The notes under the pieces: model-generated
Told to the model about the DNA's origin: nothing
Database searches by the model: none
Seen by the model: only the letters and a program-made list of their open reading frames with translations
Program-made: the position numbers and the translations under genes
In this document: piece after piece, positions 17,499-27,025 of the stretch
Layout: the number at the start of each line of letters is the position of its first letter
How positions within the stretch are numbered: position 1 is the first letter of the stretch
Source of the DNA: a virus
IMG/VR virus record: IMGVR_UViG_3300010370_000050
Coordinates: 1 to 54,190 of that record
DNA length: 54,190 nucleotides
Strand: one strand, 5' to 3'

Positions 17499-18779
17499 AT
17501 GGCACTAGCTGCTGGGTTGGGCGGACTTGCCCAAGGCTTTGCTCAGGGCCTGAAGCTGAGATCTGATCTTGAGGACGCTCAAGCTAACCGTGAGTTCCGT
17601 CAGAAGCAAGCCGGAATCATGGAGCAGCAACGTGAGTTGAACCAGCTCGAGATCAACAAGGGCGCTCGGATGCAGGAGACCCAGCGTCGGATTGCTGAGG
17701 AGTTCCAGAACTTCAAGAACTACGGCGGTGATTACGCGCAGTTCAAGCCACAGACCGAAGGCGTTGGTGCAAACGCTCCGCTAGATCCCTTCCAGAACTT
17801 CAAGGCAATCGACTTCCACTATGACCGCATGAAGGGTCTGCTTCAAGAACAGGCTCTGATCGCCGGGAAAGATCCGTTCGAAGTGGAGAGATCTGTTCGC
17901 GCTCTTCGCAAAGAGAATTACATGGAGGACCTTGGCAGAGCAATGACCGCCTTCCGTCTTGGTGATCCTAGTGCTGTCGATACGATCAAGGGCGTCTACA
18001 ACAAGTCTTTCAGAGACGGCAACCAGATGACCGGTGGCACGTTCGATGAGGCTTCTGGCAAGTTTGTCTTCGAGTTCAAGACCAAGGACGGCAACGTGGT
18101 GCCAAGGTCTTTTTCCCGGGACGAGATCCTCGACACGCTCTCCCGCGGCGCAATGAATGTTGCCGATGCTGCAAAGCTCGACATGCAAGCGCGTGAAAAC
18201 GAGAAACAACGCGGCCACGAATCCAAGATGCTTGGCACCAAGCTGGAGTTCGAAGGCAAGGAAGGCGCTGCAAACCGCACCTCTCGCGAAAAGATCTCTG
18301 CGGAAGAGAACAAGTCAGCAGAAAAGCGCACTGGCATCTCTGCTGGTGCAACGATCCAGGCAGCAAACATTCGCGCAGCCAGTGACGAGAAAGTCGCAGG
18401 AATCAGCGCAGAGACCAGAAAGAGCGAAGCCATGCAAACTCGTATCGACAGGGTTCGTAAGGACTTTGGCGAAGAGTTGAACTCTGCCTTTGGCTACAAC
18501 GACAAGTCATCCTCTGCCCTTGAAGGTGCGGAGTTGAATCGCTTGAACGAGAACAAGACCATTGCTCGCGGGATTCTGGATGGTTATGTCGATCGCGGCA
18601 TGGGCATTAGCGCATCTGAAGCAGCTCTTGCAGTGAACGCCTTGCGCAATCCAAAGGGCACTAAGTTCGGTACCACGAAGGATGCGGATGGCAAGGAGAT
18701 CTACTTCGTTGAGACCAATGGCCAACGAATCATGGTGCCCAAGCGGTACGTGCCCCAAGAGTTCATGAAAGGAAAGTAA
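17499..18779 (+). CDS. Internal virion / DNA ejection protein B
   Basis: The protein has 426 residues. It begins with a Gly/Leu-rich helix (MALAAGLGGLAQGFAQGLKL), then a long Gln/Glu-rich coiled coil (ANREFRQKQAGIMEQQRELN) and another highly charged helical region near residues 230-320. AAAGGAAAC precedes the ATG. Its place between ejection protein A and the 2535-residue protein, and the coiled-coil composition, suggest an internal core protein. No enzymatic domain is visible. Confidence 0.7.
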   Translation: MALAAGLGGLAQGFAQGLKLRSDLEDAQANREFRQKQAGIMEQQRELNQLEINKGARMQETQRRIAEEFQNFKNYGGDYAQFKPQTEGVGANAPLDPFQNFKAIDFHYDRMKGLLQEQALIAGKDPFEVERSVRALRKENYMEDLGRAMTAFRLGDPSAVDTIKGVYNKSFRDGNQMTGGTFDEASGKFVFEFKTKDGNVVPRSFSRDEILDTLSRGAMNVADAAKLDMQARENEKQRGHESKMLGTKLEFEGKEGAANRTSREKISAEENKSAEKRTGISAGATIQAANIRAASDEKVAGISAETRKSEAMQTRIDRVRKDFGEELNSAFGYNDKSSSALEGAELNRLNENKTIARGILDGYVDRGMGISASEAALAVNALRNPKGTKFGTTKDADGKEIYFVETNGQRIMVPKRYVPQEFMKGK

Positions 18780-18782
18780 GCC

Positions 18783-21700
18783 ATGCCGTTCGCCCTCACC
18801 CCAAGCAAGGGTAAGCCGATCGATCTGTACGGCGATGACGTCAAGATCTTCAAGACCAGTGAAGAAGCTGGTTCGGAAGTCAGGTCAGGTTTGTACCGGT
18901 CGCCTTTTGCGGATCCACTCGAACAAGAGAAGTCCCGTCTTGGGATCGGTGAACGCATCGATGCCGGTGTCTCTGCGCTTGGCGAGAGGATGTTTGGAAA
19001 GCCAGAGGTCAACCCTGCTGACGTCAACCAGGCTGGGCTTCAGTCTGTTGCTGCTCGTAATGCGGAGATTGATCGACGTGCTGCCGCATACCGTGCGGAG
19101 ATTGAGCAGAGGAACGGTCTCGAGAGAGCGATTGGTGCAGTCGTTGACCCGATTGCCGCCGGTATCGCGAACACCGTAGGTGGCGTTGCTGGGTACGCAG
19201 GGCGCAAGTTCGGCATCCAGTCTCTTCAAGATATCGAGATGAAGGCTGCGGCTGATGCCAAGGCCCTCATGGGAAACGACCCTAACCTGGCACAGAAGGT
19301 TCTCCAGGGTGTTGGATCTGCTGGTGCCGGTGTAGCTACGGCAATTCCTGCCGCTATTGGTGCCATGTATGCAGGTGCTCCGCTAGGCGTAGCGACCACC
19401 ATTGGTGCCCTTGCTTCTACCGCGGTTAACCAATCTGGTGTAGCTCAGGAAGCCTATCGCGGTGCCATGGAGGCGACCGGCAACGAGAAGGTTGCTGATG
19501 TCCGTGGAGATACGGCTGCTGCTGCAACCATGATCCCGAACTTCTTCCTCGATAAGTTCGGTGTGAAGCTTGGACTTGGTGCTGCTGCTGGTACCTCGAT
19601 GACCGCAAGAGCAGGTCGCGTCACTGGAGCTGGTCTCCTTGAAGGAGCGCAAGAAGGTTTCGTTGAGCAACCTGCAATCAACATCGCTTCATATCGTCCT
19701 GCTGGTGAGGGTGTTGCTGAATCCGCTTTGGTCGGTGGTCTTTCCGGGGCTGCAGTTCGTGGTGCCCAAGAGATCGGAATGCGTGGTGGTCAGCAGCAAC
19801 AAGATCCCCTGGCCAATCTCCCTGAACAGAACATCGATCAAGTTGTTCCTGGTTCTCAAGCTCGAGCAGCTCAGGAACCTGGCAAGCCCTTGCCTGATGT
19901 CTTTGTGGTCACGCCTGATGGCACAGCCATTCCTGCTCAGGACTTTTCCGCGGAAGCCTATGACCGTTACAAGCGGTCTCAGCAAGGCGATCCAGTCCCC
20001 CTGCTTGGGTTCTCTCAGCCTGAAGGCAACCGTCGCTTCCTGCTCACGGATCAGCGCAGTGGCGAACAGATCGTTGTTCTTCCTGATGGCACAGCAATCC
20101 CACGTTCCGAGTTCAACCAGGCTGAGTACGACTCGCTCGTTTCTGCTCGTGATGACCGGATCCAACGCGGTCTTCTTCTTGCCTACAGCCCAGAATCTGA
20201 CAGGCCATTCTTCGTAGCACCGGATGGAAGTGCCTTCCGCTCCTACGTGGACTATCGCTCTCATGTTGCTGAGCTCGCACAGAACACCGAAGACCAGCGC
20301 ATGGCAGCGCTTGCCGCCCAGAAGACCCCTCGTGTTCGCCTGAATGAACTAGAGACCACAGACAATGCATCTGTACTTGTATTCGACAAAGGTCGTAATG
20401 GGGTTCTAGGGACCATTCAGCCTGGTGCCAAGACCGTCGAGATCGATGGCACTCGTGTCCCGATCACCAAGTCCATGACCTTTATCCCGGTGGAAGAGAA
20501 GATCCTCCGTACCCGGGAAGAGATCCGTGCTGAGAACAGCCCTGCTTTTGACGTGCAGCTCCCGATGGACTTCGCATTCCAGGGCGCACCGAAAGCTGAT
20601 GGCTCGGTCACTGGTACGGTCAAGCAGGTTAGCTACGGTCTTTCGCTGGTTGCTGACCCAGAGATCCCTGGCCGTCTGCGCCCTGTACGGCACACTGACG
20701 TACTGATCAACGGGAAGATGGTTCGCCTACCAGGAACCCTGTCCCAAGAAGCCGTAGGTCAGAAGCTGCGTATTTCGACCGCTAAGGGCTCCGATGGCGT
20801 TCGGTATGGTATTGAGTCAACCCAGCTTCAAAAGCCCGTTGTAGCCCGTTCTGGCAAGCCTCAGGCCCTTCCTAACGTCAGTACTTCTCAACAAGCCCCT
20901 GCACTTCCGTCGGCAACCCAAGAAACTCAGCCGGTCACCGAGGCTCAAGCCCCAGCTCCGATCGTTAAGACCGTCAAGAAGACTCCTTCCAGGGCGATTG
21001 CCACTGGGGTTCAGCCACTGAACTACCAAGACGGGACTCGTGGTGCCATGGTCCGCATGGACAACGGCAGCGCGATTGAAATCCAGGAACAGGGCAAGCA
21101 GTGGGTAGACACCACTGGCCAGGTGCTTGGTAACAATCTTGAGCAAGCAGTCCAAGCTGTCCAGACTCGTGAGCGCAAGGGAGGTGAAGTTGCTCAGACA
21201 ACCAACGAACGCCTTGAGACCGTCAGCCAACAACAAGCCGGTACTCCGACGGAACCCGAAGCCGCGACTAAAGCTAAGCAGATATCCAAAGGAAAGCGAA
21301 ATGCCACTCAAAAAGGGAAGCAGCAACAAGACAATCAGCAGCAACGTCAAGAAGATCGTGGACGAGTGGAAACAGGACGGGACGATCGGCAACAGCAAAC
21401 CGAAGAACAAGGCAAAAGCAGTGCAACAAGCGGTAGCGATCGCCCTGCAAAAAGCAAGGAAGAAATAAAGAAGGAACGCCTTGAGCGGATCAACGCTGCT
21501 CAACGTGCAAAGAACCCTGACTACGGCAAGAAGATTGGTGACGTCACGGTTGCTGCCTTCAAGCGTATCTCTGCCCGTATTGAAGACACCTGGAACGCAT
21601 TCGTTCGTGCGCTTGACGGTATGGCTCGTGCAGCAGAACAACGCGATGACGGTGCTCGTACTGGTCGTGACACCGAAGAAGCTACGGTTGTTCGCTCTAC

Positions 21701-24700
21701 TCAGCGCCTTGATACAGCGTTGCGTGAAGTCTTTGGCAATGACGCAGAGATTGCTCGCCTTCGTCTACAGCAGAACGAGAATGCAGCGAACCTTGTGCGC
21801 GAGAAGCTCGAGAGCGGAAAGCTTGCTGTTCCTGGCAACGTAGACCGCGGTGTCTTGAAAGCGCTTGAGCCTACCGAGTTGCTCGAGAAGCTTGGCACTG
21901 GAAGGACTGAGCTCGAGGCACGGATGCAAAGCCTGATTGAACTGGCTTCACGTACGAACCCAACGCCTCTGATGCAAGCAGTCATCCGCTCCAAGACCAA
22001 AGACATCCAGGCATCGATCGCTCGGTACAAGGGAATCCCTGAAGACCAGCGTCAACAGGCCTTTGATGATCTTCGTCAGTTAGCCACAGCAAGAAGCAAT
22101 ATCCGAAATCAGACACCGGAAGTTGCGGAGTCCAAGAAAGCTAGAGCTGTTGAGCAAGACAAGGACCAGAACAATCAGATGGCCCTAGCTTTACAGCGAG
22201 CTTTTACCGGCGAATCTGAAAAGCCCATGGATCCTCGTGACCTTCGGGACACGATGAAGAACGGTCCGGTCAAAGATGTCCCCACAACCAAAGAGATCTC
22301 GGAAGCTCGTGAGCTCTATGACGAGAACCGTGCTGAGAACCAGCCGACCTTCGATCGCTTCGTGAAGGACGAGCCTCTGCTTGCTGCAGCTTGGATTGAC
22401 GCAGTCAACTCAAGCCCTTCCTACGCATCGATTGCCTACTTCGATGAACTTCAGGCTCGTTACAGCAAAAACCAACGTGCCACCAAGAGCAATGAGAAGG
22501 TGGCAGAGAACAGGATTGCTGCAGTCGAAGGCGCGAAGAACGACGTCATCACTGACCGTTACCTTGCGATCGTCAAGAAGTCCCTGTCTAAGGCTGACAA
22601 CCAGGTTCTCAATGACGTCTATGGGGATGCCAAGCAAAGCACCCTGAGGTCTGGCTTCGCTAAGGATCTGCTTGCCTTCTACAACGGCGAGAAGGTTGAT
22701 CCCAAGGTTGAGGCGATCATCAAGAAGGTTGACAAGGTCATCAAGGCTGCTGATATCCCCTCCATGCCGAGGACTCGTGAAGAGTTCTGGGGTGGGGACA
22801 TCGATAACCAGTTCTTTGACGCTGATCTTTCCGGTCGGCTTGAGACCACCAACGATATCCGTGACGTCCTCGAGTTCATCTATCGCGCCTCTCCAAATGC
22901 AGACATGCGTTCCCTGGCGAAACAGTTGATGGACGCTGGGGTGCAGGGTGATATTCGGATGGCGGACCAGAAAGATAATCCTGACGGTCGTGCCGCTGAT
23001 TCGAACCACTTCTTGCAGCGCATTCGTCTGTTTGGAGATGTGGACCTCGAACACAACATAATGCACGAGGCTGTCCACCTTGCAACGATGAACGGCTTAT
23101 TGCAGCGTACCCCTGCTGCTCGAGCCCTTGAGAAGCTCTATGAGCAGATCAACAAGAACGCTGATGCGAAACCCTATGGACTGAAGAACGTCAAGGAATT
23201 CGTTGCTGAACTCAAGAGCAACCCTGACTTCCAAGAGTTCTTAGCCAAGCAGCCTGGTGGCGGATTCTTCCGGACCATGTTTGACCGTGTGGTCAACGCT
23301 GTGCGTCGTGTCATTGGTCTTGAGCCTCGTGACAACAGCGCTCTGAAACGGGCAATGATGCTGTCAGACCAGCTCATCAAGGAAGACCGTGAGCTCACCG
23401 CTAAGGGTTCGATCGCGATGGGTGAGGATGTTGCTGCCCACTACAGCCGTCCTGTTGAGGTCTATGCCTACGACAAGAACGGTGACGTGGTGGGCCTTGC
23501 TCAAATGGATCCGTCATCTGGCGATTGGCGGGTGTTCTTATCTCAAAGTGGAGATATTCGGAAGACCTCCAACTACACAACTCAGCTCTTCAACAAGACT
23601 GATGATGCGATCAAAGCTATGCGTGGTCCTGGCATCCGTCTGGTCCGTCGCAAGGACTCTCCAGCTCGTGGATCTGTATCACCTGGTGATATGGTTGAGA
23701 TCTCCACTGACGTCGTACCGTCGAACAAGATCTCTGCTGCAATCGATGCAGCCCTTGGGAAGATGGGTATCCGTCCGGACAATGTCCGTCGCCTGATCAC
23801 GGATAGCGAGATCGACATTCGGTCGGTGATCGACAACCTCCGTAAAGAAGGCCATGCAGTTGGATCGGATCTTGACTTCTATGCTGCTCTAACACGCACA
23901 CCTGGTGCTACAGGTGCAGCGCTGGATAAGTTCAACCGCCAGTTTGTTGAGCCCCTTGAGAAGACCTATGCCGCACTCATGAAGAAGGGTGTGACTGCCA
24001 AGGAGATCAACCAGTACCTAACCGCCAAGCATGCTGAGGAGCGCAATGACGTAATCGCTCAGCGCAATCCTGCTATGCCTGATGGTGGATCTGGGATGAC
24101 TACGGCAGACGCTCGAGCTCTTCTTCAAAGCTTTGCCGGTCGGTCCTATGCGGCTGACCTCGATGCCCTCAGCAAGATCTTTGAGGACATGTCTGACTTC
24201 AAGGTCAAGCTCATGCAAGACAAGGGGCTGATCGACTCGAAGACTGCAGCCTCATTGAAGAAGTACAAGAACTACGTGAACCTTCGTGGCTTGGATGAAG
24301 ACCCTGAGGAAATTCACGCAGCAGTAGGCATTGCCAAGAAACCTGGTCCTGCATTGAAGACCGCCAAGGGTCGTTCTACAGAGGCAGCAAACATCATCCA
24401 GAACACGATCCTGGATGCCGAGGCTGTGATCCTCAAGGCTTATCAGAACGAGGCAAGGCAGTCCCTCTTAAAGCTTGCAGAGAAGTTCCCTGACCCTGAC
24501 TTCTGGGTCGTGGCTCCGATCAAATCCCGGATGGTCATCGACAAGAAGACCGGCAATGTCCGGTTTGCTGGTGACCCCACCCTGGCTAACAGCGTCCACT
24601 CTGCTGAGATCTTCGTGGATGGTGAGCTGGTCCGGGTTGAGATGAAGGACGCTCACTTTGCAACCGCGGTGAATAAAGCAGCAGACAAGCTACCAGATGT

Positions 24701-26390
24701 TGTGGATAAGGTGGCTAAAGTCTTGGCTGCATATAACCGGTGGAAGGCAATGCTGCTCACTCAGTTGAATCCTGAATGGGCAATCACCAACGCCTTCCGT
24801 GATGCCGGTGCTGCGATCGCCAACGTCAAGGTGGATGAGGCTGAAAAGCAGATCCCACAGGAAACCCTGAAAGAAGCTGCCAAGTCCTACGCCTCTTCCA
24901 TGCGCGAGATGTTTAAGTACGTCCGTGATCCTGATAACGCACCTGGTGCAGTGGCTTCAAAGATCCGTCGCTTCGAGGAGCTCGGTGGAACCACCAAGTT
25001 CTTCGGGCTAAACGACATCGAGCAGAAGCTCAACAAGTTCCGTGACCTAGAAGCCAAGGCTCAGAACAAGGGCGTTCGTGGCAAGGCACTGAACCTGATC
25101 GAGAAGAGCAAGGTTGGGAATCTGCTTGACGTGATCATGGATCTGAACTCCACCGTGGAGATGCTGCCCAGGTTCGCTGCCTTCGATGCACTAACCAAGC
25201 TCGGGGTTGATGATCAAACCGCTGCCACCTACGCCAAGAACCTGAACGTCAACTTCAATCGCCGCGGTGAGCTGGGTTGGCTGTCCAATGTCTACCTGTT
25301 CTTCAATGCTGCGGTGCAGGGTAACGTCCGTACCGTGAAGGCTTTGGGTACCAAGACTGGTGGCGCGATCGCAGGTGGTCTCTTTGTAGCTGGGTTGATC
25401 GAAGCAGCAATCGGTCACGCCCTGGATGACGATGAGAACGACAACGGAAAGCCCGACATCGAGGAGCTCTCTGACTACGACCGCAACACCAACATCGTGA
25501 TCCCAGTGGGTGGCAACAACTACTTCAAGATCCCGCTTCCGTATGGCTTTAACGCCATAAAGGCTGCAGGTTCCCACATGGGGGATTCGATCTGGGGTAC
25601 CAAGTCTCCGGTCAAAGCAGCATGGGCAACGCTTCGTGCGTTCTCTGATGCCTATAACCCGATCGGTGCTGGAGATTCATCCAGTGCTGCGAACACTGCG
25701 ATCAAGATGATCTCGCCTGAGATTACCGATCCGATCGTGGAGTACGCCTTAAACGAGAACCGCTACGGTGCCCCGATCAGGAAAGAGAACCGACCAGGGA
25801 TGCCGTCTTTGCCTGACTCCGAGCTCTACTTTGACTCGGTCTCTGGGGTCTCGAAGGCTGTGAGCTCGTTCCTGAACAGCGCGACTGGTGGCAACAAGTT
25901 TGTCTCTGGTGCGATCGACATCAACCCTGCAGCGATTGACCAGTTCTTTGGGGCGATCCTCCCGGGTACCCCGTCAGTCGTAACGCGTGGCGTTAATACC
26001 GCGGTGAAGGCTGCGACCAGTGAGGCAGAGATCGAGATCCGTGAGATCCCGTTTGTCCGTCGAGTCCTCACCGAACCGGCCAAGGCTTCGACCTACAAGG
26101 ATTACTCCGAGGTCAAGGCGCTGATCGACCAGCTCAAGAACATCGACAACAACGGTGTCCGTGAGCAGCGTCAGAAGCTCAAGGAGTTCCCGGGATGGAG
26201 AGGGGTAGAAGCTCAGCTCGATGCCGCAGAGAGCGTCCGGAAAGACTTGGTCACCAGGAAGCAGTCAATCCGCAACGGTGACGTCAAGGTGGCGGACAAG
26301 GACCTCGAGATCCAGAAGATCGATGAGAAGATCCTCAAGCTCGAGAACCGTGTCCTGAAGCGCTACAACGCGGTCTCAGACGCCTGGTAA
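18783..26390 (+). CDS. Giant polyvalent ejection protein with zincin motif
   Basis: The protein has 2535 residues. The N-terminal 330 residues carry hydrophobic Ala/Gly helices (AIPAAIGAMYAGAPLGVATT), as in ejected internal proteins. Residues about 370-500 repeat a DGTAIP/DGSAF strand motif. Residues about 820-900 form a Gln/Lys linker that is overprinted by a separate small gene (21301-21468). HEAVH at 1428-1432 with a downstream VKEFVAEL fits a minimal zinc metallopeptidase. The C-terminal third (LLTQLNPEWAITNAFRDAG, LFFNAAVQGNV, DYDRNTNIVIP) resembles the LPD38-type polyvalent-protein domain. It is the last gene of the late unit; such proteins are packaged and injected to protect phage DNA or act on the host. 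Confidence 0.8.
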   Translation: MPFALTPSKGKPIDLYGDDVKIFKTSEEAGSEVRSGLYRSPFADPLEQEKSRLGIGERIDAGVSALGERMFGKPEVNPADVNQAGLQSVAARNAEIDRRAAAYRAEIEQRNGLERAIGAVVDPIAAGIANTVGGVAGYAGRKFGIQSLQDIEMKAAADAKALMGNDPNLAQKVLQGVGSAGAGVATAIPAAIGAMYAGAPLGVATTIGALASTAVNQSGVAQEAYRGAMEATGNEKVADVRGDTAAAATMIPNFFLDKFGVKLGLGAAAGTSMTARAGRVTGAGLLEGAQEGFVEQPAINIASYRPAGEGVAESALVGGLSGAAVRGAQEIGMRGGQQQQDPLANLPEQNIDQVVPGSQARAAQEPGKPLPDVFVVTPDGTAIPAQDFSAEAYDRYKRSQQGDPVPLLGFSQPEGNRRFLLTDQRSGEQIVVLPDGTAIPRSEFNQAEYDSLVSARDDRIQRGLLLAYSPESDRPFFVAPDGSAFRSYVDYRSHVAELAQNTEDQRMAALAAQKTPRVRLNELETTDNASVLVFDKGRNGVLGTIQPGAKTVEIDGTRVPITKSMTFIPVEEKILRTREEIRAENSPAFDVQLPMDFAFQGAPKADGSVTGTVKQVSYGLSLVADPEIPGRLRPVRHTDVLINGKMVRLPGTLSQEAVGQKLRISTAKGSDGVRYGIESTQLQKPVVARSGKPQALPNVSTSQQAPALPSATQETQPVTEAQAPAPIVKTVKKTPSRAIATGVQPLNYQDGTRGAMVRMDNGSAIEIQEQGKQWVDTTGQVLGNNLEQAVQAVQTRERKGGEVAQTTNERLETVSQQQAGTPTEPEAATKAKQISKGKRNATQKGKQQQDNQQQRQEDRGRVETGRDDRQQQTEEQGKSSATSGSDRPAKSKEEIKKERLERINAAQRAKNPDYGKKIGDVTVAAFKRISARIEDTWNAFVRALDGMARAAEQRDDGARTGRDTEEATVVRSTQRLDTALREVFGNDAEIARLRLQQNENAANLVREKLESGKLAVPGNVDRGVLKALEPTELLEKLGTGRTELEARMQSLIELASRTNPTPLMQAVIRSKTKDIQASIARYKGIPEDQRQQAFDDLRQLATARSNIRNQTPEVAESKKARAVEQDKDQNNQMALALQRAFTGESEKPMDPRDLRDTMKNGPVKDVPTTKEISEARELYDENRAENQPTFDRFVKDEPLLAAAWIDAVNSSPSYASIAYFDELQARYSKNQRATKSNEKVAENRIAAVEGAKNDVITDRYLAIVKKSLSKADNQVLNDVYGDAKQSTLRSGFAKDLLAFYNGEKVDPKVEAIIKKVDKVIKAADIPSMPRTREEFWGGDIDNQFFDADLSGRLETTNDIRDVLEFIYRASPNADMRSLAKQLMDAGVQGDIRMADQKDNPDGRAADSNHFLQRIRLFGDVDLEHNIMHEAVHLATMNGLLQRTPAARALEKLYEQINKNADAKPYGLKNVKEFVAELKSNPDFQEFLAKQPGGGFFRTMFDRVVNAVRRVIGLEPRDNSALKRAMMLSDQLIKEDRELTAKGSIAMGEDVAAHYSRPVEVYAYDKNGDVVGLAQMDPSSGDWRVFLSQSGDIRKTSNYTTQLFNKTDDAIKAMRGPGIRLVRRKDSPARGSVSPGDMVEISTDVVPSNKISAAIDAALGKMGIRPDNVRRLITDSEIDIRSVIDNLRKEGHAVGSDLDFYAALTRTPGATGAALDKFNRQFVEPLEKTYAALMKKGVTAKEINQYLTAKHAEERNDVIAQRNPAMPDGGSGMTTADARALLQSFAGRSYAADLDALSKIFEDMSDFKVKLMQDKGLIDSKTAASLKKYKNYVNLRGLDEDPEEIHAAVGIAKKPGPALKTAKGRSTEAANIIQNTILDAEAVILKAYQNEARQSLLKLAEKFPDPDFWVVAPIKSRMVIDKKTGNVRFAGDPTLANSVHSAEIFVDGELVRVEMKDAHFATAVNKAADKLPDVVDKVAKVLAAYNRWKAMLLTQLNPEWAITNAFRDAGAAIANVKVDEAEKQIPQETLKEAAKSYASSMREMFKYVRDPDNAPGAVASKIRRFEELGGTTKFFGLNDIEQKLNKFRDLEAKAQNKGVRGKALNLIEKSKVGNLLDVIMDLNSTVEMLPRFAAFDALTKLGVDDQTAATYAKNLNVNFNRRGELGWLSNVYLFFNAAVQGNVRTVKALGTKTGGAIAGGLFVAGLIEAAIGHALDDDENDNGKPDIEELSDYDRNTNIVIPVGGNNYFKIPLPYGFNAIKAAGSHMGDSIWGTKSPVKAAWATLRAFSDAYNPIGAGDSSSAANTAIKMISPEITDPIVEYALNENRYGAPIRKENRPGMPSLPDSELYFDSVSGVSKAVSSFLNSATGGNKFVSGAIDINPAAIDQFFGAILPGTPSVVTRGVNTAVKAATSEAEIEIREIPFVRRVLTEPAKASTYKDYSEVKALIDQLKNIDNNGVREQRQKLKEFPGWRGVEAQLDAAESVRKDLVTRKQSIRNGDVKVADKDLEIQKIDEKILKLENRVLKRYNAVSDAW
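21301..21468 (+). CDS. Nested small basic protein inside the polyvalent gene
   Basis: This complete 55-codon gene lies in the +1 frame inside the 2535-residue gene. AAAGGA at 21288-21293 stands 7 bases before its ATG. The protein begins MPLKKGSSNKTISSNVKKIV and ends AVQQAVAIALQKARKK. I recognise this as a common free-standing small phage protein (DUF6496-like: KKGSSxKTIxxN followed by AVAIALxKA). In the host frame the same bases encode only a low-complexity Gln/Lys linker, so the small gene is the better-conserved reading. This suggests insertion or fusion around a pre-existing gene. Its function is unknown. Confidence 0.7.
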   Translation: MPLKKGSSNKTISSNVKKIVDEWKQDGTIGNSKPKNKAKAVQQAVAIALQKARKK

Positions 26391-26648
26391 TCAGGCACCC
26401 TGAACGTCATTACTCGGAGCCCAAGGATGCAGCGGGATGTCACTCTCGCTCGTCCTTGAGTGCAACAGCATCCCATTGGGCATATGGGTCATGAACGCGA
26501 TCGGCTCAGGCCTGTTGGCCAAAGCTTTGCGCAGTGCAGCAATCGCCTCCTCTTCTTTGCCGTACTGAAGGGGCCAATCTCTAGGACAAGTCCCCGTCCC
26601 CTCAAGCGCATGTAGCGCCATCTGAGCTGCCTTCCTCAGGTCATTCAT
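26391..26648 (-). CDS. Hypothetical protein, end of early-left operon
   Basis: This 85-residue protein begins MNDLRKAAQMALHALEGTGT and has EEEAIAALRKALANRPEP, a helical pattern common in short early proteins of many phages. Its stop codon abuts the stop of the 2535-residue gene with no base between, so the early-left and late transcripts converge here without any visible terminator. Its start overlaps the end of the gene at 26641-26892 by 8 bases. The function is unknown. Confidence 0.65.
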   Translation of the reverse strand: MNDLRKAAQMALHALEGTGTCPRDWPLQYGKEEEAIAALRKALANRPEPIAFMTHMPNGMLLHSRTSESDIPLHPWAPSNDVQGA

Positions 26649-26892
26649 GGTCCGCCTCCCTCACCATGTAGTCGAATTTCAGGGCCTCAATACCACCCAC
26701 CATCTCGCAGTAGTTGTCATGCGGCATGAAACAGGTCACCCGTAGCCCATCGGACCTGAACCCCACTCCACAAAACGACTGCAACACCCCACTCTTTGCG
26801 TCCGCCAGGATGTCCTCGAGCATCTCGACCAAGGATTCATTCGGGCTTCCGTCGTTTACCTGTACCCCAGGCAGGGCCTTCACGTTACTCAC
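26641..26892 (-). CDS. Hypothetical protein (VEMLEDIL family-like)
   Basis: The protein has 83 residues with a GTG start at 26892, chosen because it overlaps the upstream stop as GTGA and follows GAGG at 26897-26900. It contains ESLVEMLEDILADAKSGVLQ and a beta segment (FCGVGFRSDGLRVTC), a pattern I have seen in small phage proteins of unknown role. A longer frame reaching 26955 is possible but would overlap most of the membrane peptide at 26889-27008. Confidence 0.6.
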   Translation of the reverse strand: MSNVKALPGVQVNDGSPNESLVEMLEDILADAKSGVLQSFCGVGFRSDGLRVTCFMPHDNYCEMVGGIEALKFDYMVREADHE

Positions 26893-27008
26893 TTCGCCTC
26901 GCTTGCACGGACCATCAGGTACAGCGGAAGTACGCACACATACGTAGCCCACCACCCAAGCCCAGCGTCGAAGTGATACAGAAGGAACGCCGTCAACAAT
27001 GCAGTCAT
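26889..27008 (-). CDS. 39-residue single-span membrane peptide
   Basis: The short gene has ATG at 27006-27008, preceded by GAGGAAG at good spacing. The peptide MTALLTAFLLYHFDAGLGWW continues into a second hydrophobic stretch (ATYVCVLPLYLMV) and ends in RASEAK. It overlaps the next gene as GTGA, which supports both starts. It is probably an inner-membrane peptide; roles such as superinfection exclusion are known for similar small phage proteins but cannot be shown here. Confidence 0.5.
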   Translation of the reverse strand: MTALLTAFLLYHFDAGLGWWATYVCVLPLYLMVRASEAK

Positions 27009-27025
27009 CGTTCTTCCTCGCTATG

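Noticed and set aside
20817-21641. Minus-strand frame of 274 codons inside the polyvalent gene, rich in Leu and Phe
   Set aside because: Membrane-like composition is the expected complement of a Gln/Lys/Glu-rich stretch. It has no start signal and no neighbours on that strand.
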